Shown here: positions 8,338 to 17,116 of the stretch, piece by piece | How positions within the stretch are numbered: position 1 is the first letter of the stretch | How the letters are laid out: each line of letters opens with the position of its first letter | Origin: Oligella urethralis DSM 7531 | Lineage (GTDB): Bacteria > Pseudomonadota > Gammaproteobacteria > Burkholderiales > Burkholderiaceae_B | Reading direction: 5' to 3' | DNA: 64,000 bases | Assembly (NCBI RefSeq): GCF_000372065.1 | Contig: NZ_AQVB01000008.1 | Location: 1 to 64,000 of the forward strand | Notes under the pieces: model-generated | Databases searched by the model: none | Seen by the model: the letters and a program-made list of their open reading frames with translations, nothing else | What the model was told of the DNA's origin: nothing | Program-made: the position numbers and the translations under genes

Positions 8338-9732
8338 ATGAATGAGAAAAATTTCATGAGCAGCGATGATATTCGACTCAAGTTTTCACAGGCGATGTCG
8401 GCGATGTACCAAAAGGAGGTGCCACTGTATACCGATTTAATTGAATTGGTAGACGACGTGAATGAACTCGTGATGCAGCAGCAAGCAGATATTAAACAGC
8501 AGCTAATTAACACGGGTGAGCTTGAGCGTCTTGCTGCGGAAAGACATGGTGCGATACGGGTTGGTACGGCACAAGAATTAAATACGATGAGACGTTTATT
8601 TGCCGTGATGGGCATGCATCCAGTGGGTTATTATGATTTAACGCCCGCCGGCGTGCCGGTGCATTCTACTGCGTTTCGTGCATTGAGTACAGAGTCCTTA
8701 AATATCAGTCCCTTTAGAGTCTTTACTTCGTTATTACGCATGGAGCTGATTGAGGATGAGGCTTTACGCAATCAGGCCAAGCAAGCATTAGCTAAGCGGA
8801 ATATTTTTACAGATAGAGTAGTTGAGTTAATCGAATGCTTTGAGGAGCAAGGTGGCCTTAGCCAAGAGCAGGGTGAAGAATTTGTGCTTGAAGCCTTAGA
8901 AACGTTCCGCTGGCATGAGTCTTCACCTATTAGCAAGGAATTATACGATCAGCTATTAAGTCAGCATGGATTAATTGCGGATATTGTCGGTTTTAAAGGC
9001 CCTCATATTAATCACTTAACCCCCAGAACCTTAGATATTGATTTGGTTCAAAAGGGTATGAGCCAGCGCAATATTCCTCCTAAAGATATTATTGAGGGTC
9101 CGCCGCGTCGTCAATGCCCCATCTTATTACGCCAGACCAGCTTTAAGGCGCTAGAAGAGGCGGTGAATTTCACGGGGGAAGAGGGCAGCACGGTGGCAGG
9201 GACTCATACGGCACGCTTTGGTGAAATTGAGCAACGCGGTGTGGCGCTTACGCCTAAAGGTCGAGTGCTTTATGATCAGTTGCTAAATGCTGCTCGAAGT
9301 CAGTTGGGCGTAACGCCAAATGCCACGAATGCGGATGAGTATTATCAATTGCTATCCCAGGCCTTTGAGGCGTTTCCGGATGACTATCACAGTATGCACG
9401 AGCAGGGACTCGCTTATTTCTATTATCAGGTAAATGAGGCTATGATAGACAAGGCGAGCTCACACCAAGCGATGGATGAGTTAATAAGCAATGGTGTATT
9501 ACGCATTGAACCCATTGTCTATGAGGACTTTTTGCCCGTCAGTGCTGCCGGCATCTTTCATTCCAATTTAAAAGATGCCCAACAAGGGGGTTATCGTGAG
9601 AGCTCGAATCAAGATGATTTTGAAAAAGCGCTGGGTGCGCCGGTTCATGATGAACTTGAGTTGTATCGTATGATGCAAGAAAGGAGTAAGGAATACTGTA
9701 TTGAGTATTTAAAAAAGCAAGTTAGCAAGTAG
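8338..9732 (+). CDS. hglS: 2-oxoadipate dioxygenase/decarboxylase HglS (DUF1338)
   Basis: This 464-residue protein belongs to the DUF1338 family, iron enzymes of the VOC superfamily that turn 2-oxoadipate into D-2-hydroxyglutarate with loss of CO2. Published active-site residues of the P. putida enzyme, as I recall them, are His70, Arg74, His226 and Glu294. Here His70, Arg74 (RHGAIRVG) and His226 (GPHINHLTPR) fall at identical numbers, and Glu296 (HTARFGEIEQRG) is two residues later. That match also supports the chosen ATG at 8338, which follows GAGGTAATTCAGG. The flanking aminotransferase and D-2-hydroxyglutarate dehydrogenase supply its substrate and use its product. Confidence 0.9.
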   Translation: MNEKNFMSSDDIRLKFSQAMSAMYQKEVPLYTDLIELVDDVNELVMQQQADIKQQLINTGELERLAAERHGAIRVGTAQELNTMRRLFAVMGMHPVGYYDLTPAGVPVHSTAFRALSTESLNISPFRVFTSLLRMELIEDEALRNQAKQALAKRNIFTDRVVELIECFEEQGGLSQEQGEEFVLEALETFRWHESSPISKELYDQLLSQHGLIADIVGFKGPHINHLTPRTLDIDLVQKGMSQRNIPPKDIIEGPPRRQCPILLRQTSFKALEEAVNFTGEEGSTVAGTHTARFGEIEQRGVALTPKGRVLYDQLLNAARSQLGVTPNATNADEYYQLLSQAFEAFPDDYHSMHEQGLAYFYYQVNEAMIDKASSHQAMDELISNGVLRIEPIVYEDFLPVSAAGIFHSNLKDAQQGGYRESSNQDDFEKALGAPVHDELELYRMMQERSKEYCIEYLKKQVSK

Positions 9733-9776
9733 TTGAGCTCAAAACGTATTCATTCTCAAGCATTATCACAGTCTAG

Positions 9777-9820
9777 GAAGCAACCTTTCTTTAAAAAATC
9801 AGCAGGGTTGCTTCTGTGTT
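9777..9820 (+). terminator. Hairpin between hglS and the downstream dehydrogenase, possible attenuator
   Basis: GAAGCAACC (9777-9785) pairs with GGTTGCTTC (9806-9814), a 9-base perfect stem, and is followed by TGTGTTTTT. The T-run is interrupted, so this may be a partial terminator that lowers expression of the next gene, or a processing site. Confidence 0.45.
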
Positions 9821-9834
9821 TTTAGGGTATATAC

Positions 9835-11265
9835 ATGTCAAAAGATAAATTAGTTGCGACCAAGGTTGAAAGCGTGACTCAAGTCCTTCGTGCCTTGCAG
9901 CAGAGCTACGGCTTTGATGAGAGTCAAATCAAGACTGATGAGGCTAGCCTCAAGCATTGGGGTAGGGACTGGACCGTACATTTCGAGCCCGCACCTGCTG
10001 CGATTGTTTTTCCCAAATCGACAGAGCAAGTTCAGGCGGTAATTAAGTTGGCCAATGAACATCAGCTCGTGCTTACTCCAAGTGGTGGTCGCACCGGCTT
10101 ATCAGCCGGGGCAGTCGCCAGCAATGGTGAAATCGTTATCAGCATGGACAAAATGAACAAAATCGGTCGTTTTTTTGCTGCTGACCGAATGGTTGAAGTC
10201 GAGGCAGGAGTAATTACCGAACAACTACAGCAATTTGCTGAGGAGAAGGGGCTTTACTATCCGGTCGATTTTGCATCGGCAGGGTCTAGCCAAATTGGCG
10301 GTAATATTGGCACGAATGCGGGTGGCATTAAGGTCATTCGTTATGGTTTGACGCGTAACTGGGTCTTAGGCTTGACAGTGGTCACGGGCAAAGGTGATAT
10401 TCTCGAACTTAATCGCGGCATGATTAAAAATGCGACCGGTTATGATTTACGTCATCTATTTATTGGTGCGGAGGGTACCCTAGGCATCGTCACAAAGGCA
10501 CAAATTAAACTAGAACGGGCACCACAGAATCTTACCGTGATGGTATTTGGTTTGGAGGAGTTTGATCATGTGATGCATGTCTTATCAGCTTTCCAATCGC
10601 AACTTGATTTAACCGCCTTTGAGTTTTTTGATAAGGTTGCGCTTGATAAGTTGATGGCCACTGGCAATGTGCAGCGTCCCTTTGAAACGTCGAGCAATTA
10701 CTATGCCTTATTAGAGTTTGAAGCGCCCTATGAGCCGATAATGGATAAGGCGATGGCTTTGTTTGAACAGTGTATGGAAAATGGCTGGGTGGTGGATGGT
10801 GTCATGAGTCAAAGCCTAGCTCAAGCCGCTGAGCTCTGGAAATTACGTGAGAATATTTCAGAAACCATCTCAGTCTTTACGCCGTATAAAAACGATGTCT
10901 CTGTTTTAATTAGCTACGTGCCTGAATTTATTAAAGAGATTGAATCCGTGATAAATGCGAATTATCCTAACTTTGAAACATGCTGGTACGGTCATATTGG
11001 CGACGGTAACTTGCATCTTAATATTTTAAAGCCCGAGGATTTATCTAAAGACGAGTTTTTTGAAAAATGTCGCACGGTCAATGATTTGGTGTTTGCTACC
11101 GTACAGAAATACGGTGGTTCGGTGTCTGCCGAGCATGGCGTGGGTATGACCAAAAAGCCTTACTTAGAATACAGTCGTAGCCACAGCGAAATTGAATACT
11201 TAAAAGCCCTTAAGGAGGTATTTGATCCAAACGGCATTATGAATCGTGGCAAGATTTTTGATTAG
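9835..11265 (+). CDS. FAD-binding D-2-hydroxyglutarate dehydrogenase-like oxidoreductase
   Basis: This 476-residue flavoprotein is of the GlcD/D2HGDH family. The N-terminal FAD-binding (PCMH) domain shows PSGGRTGLSAG (82-92) and GGNIGTNAGG (155-164). The C-terminal domain carries the metal-binding HIGDGNLH (387-394) and EHGVG (433-437). Such enzymes oxidise D-2-hydroxyacids to 2-oxoacids with a quinone or flavoprotein as acceptor. Directly following hglS, it would oxidise D-2-hydroxyglutarate to 2-oxoglutarate, completing entry into the TCA cycle. This is a shorter type than the iron-sulfur YdiJ used for this step in P. putida. A lactate or glycolate dehydrogenase activity is the main alternative. 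AGGG precedes the ATG. Confidence 0.83.
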   Translation: MSKDKLVATKVESVTQVLRALQQSYGFDESQIKTDEASLKHWGRDWTVHFEPAPAAIVFPKSTEQVQAVIKLANEHQLVLTPSGGRTGLSAGAVASNGEIVISMDKMNKIGRFFAADRMVEVEAGVITEQLQQFAEEKGLYYPVDFASAGSSQIGGNIGTNAGGIKVIRYGLTRNWVLGLTVVTGKGDILELNRGMIKNATGYDLRHLFIGAEGTLGIVTKAQIKLERAPQNLTVMVFGLEEFDHVMHVLSAFQSQLDLTAFEFFDKVALDKLMATGNVQRPFETSSNYYALLEFEAPYEPIMDKAMALFEQCMENGWVVDGVMSQSLAQAAELWKLRENISETISVFTPYKNDVSVLISYVPEFIKEIESVINANYPNFETCWYGHIGDGNLHLNILKPEDLSKDEFFEKCRTVNDLVFATVQKYGGSVSAEHGVGMTKKPYLEYSRSHSEIEYLKALKEVFDPNGIMNRGKIFD

Positions 11266-11531
11266 CAAAATATCAAGTGGCTCGTTGCGCTTTTGGTCTA
11301 AATAAGGTTGGTCAATGGGTGCAACGAGTGCTTAGCATGAAAAAAAGTGACGCTTGCATGCATATAATTCGTTTGTGGTTCAAATAGAGCTTAGTTAGTA
11401 TTTGAAAAGACTTTTTTGTCGTTTTATCAACAATAGTCGCAGGTATTATCACTTATCAATCAGAGATAAGCGTTTGAGCTTGTATTGATGTGTTTACTCA
11501 GGCGCTTATAAGAAATAATAGGAAGAAAAAT

Positions 11532-12776
11532 ATGGGGGCAATTTGGCGTTGGTATACCAGCATGTCGTTTATGTTCAAAATGACTACTGGCTTTTTAATC
11601 GGTATCGCATTAGGGCTATTACTAGGGGAGAATAGTAGCTTTTTTCTGCCGTTAGGGACACTCTTTTTAAATTTATTAAAGATGATTGTTATACCATTAG
11701 TGGTTTTTTCCTTAATGGTCGCGGTCAATCACTCTAATCCGAAGGAGTTGGGGCGAATTGGTTTAAAGATTTTCCCTTTTTATTTGATTTCAACCGCTGT
11801 TGCAGTGGTTGTGGGGATTGCCTTAGCGAAGCTAACTAACCCTGGCGTTGGCTTATCGTTGCCCACCGATGTCGTGGTGCAAACGCCTGAGCGTCCATCC
11901 TTTATCAATACGCTGATCAATATGGTGCCAAGCAACACCTTTAATGCCTTTGCCCAAGGCGATATTTTAGCGGTGGTGTTTGTATCGGTGATTGCTGGTT
12001 TAGCCATTTTATTTATGCGGCATTCAGACGACGCAAAGCAAAAGGAGCTAGGTGAGTTTTTATTTAAGCTGACAGAAGCGTGTAATGAGGCGGTATCAAA
12101 AATTCTTGATGGCATTTTATTATATGCCCCGATCGGTGTCTTGGGTATTACAGCGAATACCTTCGGCACACAAGGACTAGATGTTGTGATCGCCTTAGGT
12201 AAGTTTATTGGTACCTCTTATTTAGGCGTTGCTTTACTGGTTGTTGTGGTCTATCCACTGATGATGAAGCCTTTTAGAATCCAGGTCATCAAATTTTATA
12301 AAGACATTAAAGAAGCAGCATTTACTTCCTTTGTCACGAGTAGTAGCCTTAGCACATTACCTATTACCATCAAATGTGCGGAAAAGGCAGGGATCGGTGA
12401 GCGTGTCGCCAAGTTGACCTTACCCATTGGGGCCACGGTGAATATGAATGGTACCGCTCTACGCTTTGGGGTTGCGGTTATCTTTGCCTCTGAAATTATG
12501 GGGATTAGTTTATCCATTCCAGAATTAGCGATTATCGTCATTATTGGTACGATGGCAGCGGTTGGTACAGCAGGTGTGCCGGGAGCGGGTTTAATCGGTA
12601 TGTCAATTGTATTTACACAAGCAGGACTGCCGATAGAAATTGTCGCACTGACAGCAGGCATTAATATTTTAGTGGATATGATTTTCACCTTCGGTAATGT
12701 CGTAGGGGATTTGGTGGGCGCAAAGATCGTCGATCAAACTGAACGCCATAAGCGGCAATCTCAGGAGCAAATTTAG
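11532..12776 (+). CDS. Dicarboxylate/amino acid:cation symporter (DAACS family)
   Basis: This is an inner-membrane sodium- or proton-coupled symporter of 414 residues, in the GltP/DctA family. It has eight or so hydrophobic segments, the serine-rich re-entrant loop (FVTSSSLSTLPIT), and the signature NMNGTALR with a following GTAGVPGAG loop. These elements bind acidic substrates such as glutamate, aspartate or C4-dicarboxylates. I chose ATG 11532, preceded by AGGAAG, over the upstream GTG at 11490. It lies about 265 bases after the dehydrogenase, with a TATAAT-like hexamer at 11363, so it may have its own promoter. Its place suggests uptake of 2-aminoadipate, glutamate or a related diacid; this is inference. 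Confidence 0.88.
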   Translation: MGAIWRWYTSMSFMFKMTTGFLIGIALGLLLGENSSFFLPLGTLFLNLLKMIVIPLVVFSLMVAVNHSNPKELGRIGLKIFPFYLISTAVAVVVGIALAKLTNPGVGLSLPTDVVVQTPERPSFINTLINMVPSNTFNAFAQGDILAVVFVSVIAGLAILFMRHSDDAKQKELGEFLFKLTEACNEAVSKILDGILLYAPIGVLGITANTFGTQGLDVVIALGKFIGTSYLGVALLVVVVYPLMMKPFRIQVIKFYKDIKEAAFTSFVTSSSLSTLPITIKCAEKAGIGERVAKLTLPIGATVNMNGTALRFGVAVIFASEIMGISLSIPELAIIVIIGTMAAVGTAGVPGAGLIGMSIVFTQAGLPIEIVALTAGINILVDMIFTFGNVVGDLVGAKIVDQTERHKRQSQEQI

Positions 12777-12822
12777 GCTGTTGATGTTTAATTGCTAAAT
12801 CTCGCGATATCAGTCGCTTAGG

Positions 12823-12856
12823 ACCCACTAGCTTGGCTTTGCCCTAGTGGGTTTTT
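12823..12856 (+). terminator. Rho-independent terminator after the symporter
   Basis: ACCCACTAG (12823-12831) pairs with CTAGTGGGT (12844-12852), and the stem is followed by a T-run ending at 12856. It closes the 2-aminoadipate module. Confidence 0.85.
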
Positions 12857-13013
12857 GTTGGTCGGTTGGGCTATCGTAAAAACTTAAAAGTTAAAAGGAC
12901 TGAGTCCTGTAGAATACAGCAATCAGTCCCATATCTAACTAAACTAAGCACCCAACTTGAAGGGCTCAGCTCCCTATACTGTCGAGCTCCGTTGACGGGG
13001 CATCGTCTGGCGA

Positions 13014-14441
13014 TTAGAAAGGTCCATAATCAGTGAGGGTGGCATAGCCTACCGCAATCACCCCGACCACAATCCACATCAGCAGTAGCGGGAAGGCGAA
13101 GCGTACCCAATCTATCCACTTAACCTTGGCAACGGCTAATACCGCCATGAGTACGCCCGAGGTTGGTGTAATGATATTGGTAAAACCATCACCCAACATA
13201 AAGGCAAGTGCACCTGTTTGGCGTGTAATGCCTAAGATATCTACGATGGGCACCATAATCGGCATCACAATGGCGGCTTGACCTGAGCCCGAGGTTACTA
13301 GTAGGTTGAATAGCATATTAAAGACAAAAAGCAGCTGCGCACCAAGGAATTGTGAAGTGGCCTCTAGTGGAACCAATGCAGCATACACAATGGTATCCAT
13401 GACATTGCCTTCAGAGAGTACAACAATAATAGCGCGAGCTAAACCCACTACCAAAGCGCCATACACTAGGGATTGAGCGCCTTTGATAAATCGACGGATG
13501 AACTCATTGGGTGAAATACGTGCAATCAAGGCAATGACTACGCCCATCATTAAGAAGATGGCGACTAAATCATTCACGCCCCAACGGTATTCAAAGGCAC
13601 CCCAGATGAAGAAACCAATAAAGGCAATAAAAGTGAAGAAAACGAGTTTATGCGTTAAGGTAAAGTTCGTGTCTAATTGCAATTTCTCTGCTTCTGCTAC
13701 GAGCTCTGGATCATCTTCTTCGCCAAATGGGAATGCGCCCATCTTAGAAAGCTCAGGTGATTTTTTGATTTTAGCGGCATAACGTGTGGTGTAAATAATC
13801 ACAATACTTATTAAGGCGATAAAGATAACAACACGTAAAGGCATACCAGAAAAGAGCGGTAGCTCGGCAATGGTTTGTGCCAAACCTAAAATGGTTGGAT
13901 CGAAAATCCCTGCGATCATACCTGCGTAGTAGCCGAGATAGATGGTCGCTACCCCTGTAATGGCATCAAGCTTTAGTGAGCGTGCTAAGGTGATACCAAT
14001 GGGTATAAAGGCAATCACCACATTCGCTGACAAACCCATTGAGGCTAACACACCAAATAGGCCCGCCACTGAGGCAATTAATAAACGATCATTGCCTTTG
14101 GTCTTAATAATTAATTGGTTAATACCAGCATTGATTGCGCCCGTTGACTCAATCACATGGACAATACCACCAATAATTAAGATTAAAAAGATAATACTGG
14201 CGGTTTGAATCATCCCTAGCTGGATGCTTTTAAAAATAAATAAGAGATTGGCTGGATTTGCCTCAGTCAGAGCATAACTATTAGGTACAACACGCGTGAT
14301 TTTATCCACCACCTCGCGCTCATAGCTACCAGCAGGAATTATATAGGTCGCAATCGCAGCCAAGACTAAGATGGCGAAGATGATGATAAAAGCATCCGGC
14401 ATAGCCATCTTCAGCGATTTTTTAGTTTTGTGTTCAGTCAT
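13014..14441 (-). CDS. YfcC-family (C4-dicarboxylate/basic amino acid type) membrane carrier
   Basis: This 475-residue polytopic inner-membrane protein has about 12 hydrophobic segments. It belongs to the YfcC/DcuC/ArcD-like family (IT superfamily), with the repeated motifs LGLAQTIAELPLFSG and LVTSGSGQAAIVMPIMVPI. Members have been linked to C4-dicarboxylate or amino acid and peptide exchange; the substrate cannot be read from sequence. It follows the M20 amidohydrolase by 28 bases on the same strand and has its own AAGGAG ribosome site. The pair is probably one operon. It could import an N-acyl amino acid or dipeptide that the hydrolase cleaves, or export the product. Confidence 0.8.
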   Translation of the reverse strand: MTEHKTKKSLKMAMPDAFIIIFAILVLAAIATYIIPAGSYEREVVDKITRVVPNSYALTEANPANLLFIFKSIQLGMIQTASIIFLILIIGGIVHVIESTGAINAGINQLIIKTKGNDRLLIASVAGLFGVLASMGLSANVVIAFIPIGITLARSLKLDAITGVATIYLGYYAGMIAGIFDPTILGLAQTIAELPLFSGMPLRVVIFIALISIVIIYTTRYAAKIKKSPELSKMGAFPFGEEDDPELVAEAEKLQLDTNFTLTHKLVFFTFIAFIGFFIWGAFEYRWGVNDLVAIFLMMGVVIALIARISPNEFIRRFIKGAQSLVYGALVVGLARAIIVVLSEGNVMDTIVYAALVPLEATSQFLGAQLLFVFNMLFNLLVTSGSGQAAIVMPIMVPIVDILGITRQTGALAFMLGDGFTNIITPTSGVLMAVLAVAKVKWIDWVRFAFPLLLMWIVVGVIAVGYATLTDYGPF

Positions 14442-14469
14442 TGTGGGACTCCTTCCTAAAACTTTGCAC

Positions 14470-15594
14470 TTAGATTTTGTAGGTATCCAAAATCATTTGA
14501 TAAAGAACCTTGGCACCATTGATCAATGCGTCATGATTAAAACGCATGTTTGGGTGATGTAAGCCAGGCTCTAGATCACAGCCTAAGCCGATCATCGTGG
14601 CCTTCAATGCGGGCTTTTTAACGGTGTAATAATGGAAGTCATCGCCACCTGGTGTGACGATAGGCTTTTCTAGGCCTTCTTCACCAAGCTGTTTAATGAT
14701 GGCAGCCTCAGCAATGGCGATAGCCTCATCATTCGTTACTGCCGCCACAATGCCACTCTCCTTAGTGAGGGAAATGTCCACGTTGTAGAGCGTTTTGATG
14801 CTGTCGACAATGTTTTTGACCTTGTTCACTAAGATTTCCATGGTGTCATTGTTTTGAGCACGTAAATCCAGTGTGAAGGTGGCGCTTCCAGGAATGATGT
14901 TGCCACTTCTACCGCCTGCTTGGAATTGTGTCATTTTGGCAGAGTGAGGAATTCTAGGATCAATATGAATATTGCTAACTAGTTGCAATATTTCACTACC
15001 AATCTCGATAGCGTTTTTATTGAGATGAGGTCTAGCCGCGTGCGCATCATCGCCCTTAATTGCATAAATGAGACGGCGTGTAGCCCCATGAATAATCACT
15101 GGTGATGCGCGTCCCATCACGGTTTCTGCGATGGGACGTAGATGTAATCCATAAAAATACTCCACATCATCAATCACTCCTTTTTCAACCATTTTCAAGG
15201 CGCCTGCACCGACTTCTTCTGCGGGTTGAAAAACTACTTTTAAAGCAACCTTATCCTTAAGCTCAGGTCTTGCCTGTAATAGCCATAGAGCACCTAGGGC
15301 AATCGACATGTGCGCATCATGACCACAAGAGTGATTGGCTTTAAATTCTCCATCCACCTCTTGCCATAAGGCATCAATGTCGCCACGAATCGCAACCACA
15401 GGAAGACCAGCGTCAAAATTGCCATATTTACCAACGACACCAGTGCAGTCATCAAAAGTAATGGTTTCACAACCATGCTCTTCCAGCAGTTTTTTCAAAT
15501 AATTGGTGGTTTCAACTTCCTCCCAGCTGAGTTCAGCATTGTCATGCAAATATTGGAAGGTTTGATGAATCTTTTTTTCTATATCCGCCGTCAT
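14470..15594 (-). CDS. M20-family amidohydrolase/peptidase
   Basis: This 374-residue metal-dependent hydrolase is of the M20D (IAA-amino acid hydrolase/hippuricase-like) type. Zinc-site motifs are visible: SCGHDAHM, the catalytic EE in QPAEEVGAGA, the substrate-contacting HAARPH, and a late GGDDFHYY with a final His in LHHPNMRF. Such enzymes cleave amide bonds of N-acyl amino acids, aminobenzoyl-glutamate or small peptides. I chose the ATG at 15594, preceded by AAGGAGT, rather than the frame opening at 15624. It is the first gene of a two-gene unit with the YfcC-like carrier. The natural substrate is unknown. Confidence 0.85.
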   Translation of the reverse strand: MTADIEKKIHQTFQYLHDNAELSWEEVETTNYLKKLLEEHGCETITFDDCTGVVGKYGNFDAGLPVVAIRGDIDALWQEVDGEFKANHSCGHDAHMSIALGALWLLQARPELKDKVALKVVFQPAEEVGAGALKMVEKGVIDDVEYFYGLHLRPIAETVMGRASPVIIHGATRRLIYAIKGDDAHAARPHLNKNAIEIGSEILQLVSNIHIDPRIPHSAKMTQFQAGGRSGNIIPGSATFTLDLRAQNNDTMEILVNKVKNIVDSIKTLYNVDISLTKESGIVAAVTNDEAIAIAEAAIIKQLGEEGLEKPIVTPGGDDFHYYTVKKPALKATMIGLGCDLEPGLHHPNMRFNHDALINGAKVLYQMILDTYKI

Positions 15595-15787
15595 AAGATA
15601 ACTCCTTGGATAAATGATAAACAAAGGGATTGAACATAATATGTGATTATGCTGCCGACGACTCTAAGCGTCACCCTAAAACTGAAAATAGTCAGTGCGT
15701 CAAGAGGGTAGCATTTTATCGCCCACACAACCGTTAAGCACTATAACAGACTATAATTCTTATTTTCAATTTATCCGAGGATTGATT

Positions 15788-16282
15788 TTGACAGATTTAG
15801 CCAAACACAAGCTCTCCATGACCGTATTAATGACACCGGATATGGCAAATTTCTCCGGCAATGTGCATGGTGGCACGATTTTGAAGTTTCTCGATCAAGT
15901 AGCTTATGCGTGTGCCAGCCGCTATGCGGGTCAATATGTGGTGACGCTGTCGGTGGATCAGGTGATTTTTAGACAGCCCATCCATGTCGGCGAGCTAGTG
16001 ACCTTTTTAGCCTCGGTCAACTATACCGGCCGCTCATCGATGGAGGTGGGTATTCGTGTGCTAGCGGAAAATATTCGCACGCGTGAGCAACGGCATGTCA
16101 ATAGCTGCTTTTTTACAATGGTGGCAGTCGATGAACAGGGTAAGGCAATTCCTGTGCCGCCACTTGAGCCAAGCGATGATATTGAAATTTGTCGCTTTAA
16201 TGCGGCGCAACGACGTCGCGAACTGCGTCGTGAGATGGAAGGGCGTCAGAGCGAGATTAAAACCCAAACAGAATTAGATTAA
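15788..16282 (+). CDS. Acyl-CoA thioesterase, hotdog fold
   Basis: This is a single hotdog-domain acyl-CoA thioesterase of the YciA/BFIT type. It contains MTPDMANFSGNVHGGTILKFLDQVAY, with the NxxGxxHGG-type region and catalytic Asp, followed by the second family strand VDFRQPIHVGELV-like (here VIFRQPIHVGELV). It would hydrolyse acyl-CoA to free acid and CoA. The start is uncertain. TTG at 15788 has GAGG about eight bases upstream and gives 164 residues, close to family length. A GTG at 15695 would give 195 residues. The C-terminus is a charged Arg/Glu-rich tail. Physiological chain length is not evident. Confidence 0.85.
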   Translation: MTDLAKHKLSMTVLMTPDMANFSGNVHGGTILKFLDQVAYACASRYAGQYVVTLSVDQVIFRQPIHVGELVTFLASVNYTGRSSMEVGIRVLAENIRTREQRHVNSCFFTMVAVDEQGKAIPVPPLEPSDDIEICRFNAAQRRRELRREMEGRQSEIKTQTELD

Positions 16283-16341
16283 TCCCTGAGTGAGCCGATC
16301 CCAAGCACTCGGTGCTAGTTCATGCGCTCGTGAAGAGCTGA

Positions 16342-16995
16342 CTAAATGCCAATATCTAGGCAAACAAGTTCCCCGCACATGGCTTTGCCCTGTGGCATCA
16401 TATGGGCTGGTTTATAAGCGCCAAAGGTGTAGCAGAGATCGGCTTTAAAGCTATCTTTGGCAATGACACCGCTATCACAGTTTAAACCGCTTGGTACATC
16501 CAACGCGATGCGATAAGCCGTTGCTCGATTGGCTACAGCCATCACGCTCGCTACCGATGTCGGTAAATCACCGCTATATCCAGTGCCAAATACGCCGTCA
16601 ATGATCCATGCCGTGCTATCGTTCATTACCTCAGCGCTGAACTCATCAATCGAGAGGTACTTGATGCTAGATAAATCCGCTAGCCGCTTTAGATTAAGCT
16701 CGGCTAGAGCTGATAAATCTTCACCTAAGACGAATAGTATCTTTACGCAAAGACCTGCTGTGGCAAGTGCGCGGGCAATCACAAGACCATCACCGCCGTT
16801 ATTTCCCTTACCACACAGGATAAACACGCTGCCTGGGCGTGTTAATTTAGCTGCTGCGAGACGCGCTAATAGATCCTCTGCTGCAGCTTGACCGGCATTT
16901 TCCATCAGTTGCTCATAGCTCGTGCCGCGCTCGACCGCTTGTTGTTCTGCCTGGCGCATGGCGGCAGCGGTATAAATTCTCTTCATCGCTTTCAA
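16342..16995 (-). CDS. nnrE: NAD(P)H-hydrate epimerase, N-terminal YjeF domain
   Basis: This 217-residue single-domain epimerase repairs hydrated NAD(P)H by interconverting its R and S forms. It shows the YjeF N-domain motifs: the helix with MENAGQAAAEDLL, the nucleotide loop CGKGNNGGDGLVIAR, a later IDGVFGTGYSG, and ALDVPSGLNCDSG. The C-terminal dehydratase domain (NnrD) present in E. coli YjeF is missing, so the dehydratase must be encoded elsewhere if present. The likely start is TTG at 16995, five or six bases after GAGGTG; the ATG at 16986 is further from that site. It is transcribed divergently from tenA. Confidence 0.86.
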   Translation of the reverse strand: MKAMKRIYTAAAMRQAEQQAVERGTSYEQLMENAGQAAAEDLLARLAAAKLTRPGSVFILCGKGNNGGDGLVIARALATAGLCVKILFVLGEDLSALAELNLKRLADLSSIKYLSIDEFSAEVMNDSTAWIIDGVFGTGYSGDLPTSVASVMAVANRATAYRIALDVPSGLNCDSGVIAKDSFKADLCYTFGAYKPAHMMPQGKAMCGELVCLDIGI

Positions 16996-17116
16996 AAACT
17001 CACCTCAGCTTGATATTAAATAAACCGTTACTGCTATACTCAAGCATGGCACAGACCCTTAGCTTGACGGTTTGTAGCATGTATTTTTCGATTAACCCTT
17101 AAACCTAGGATATTGT

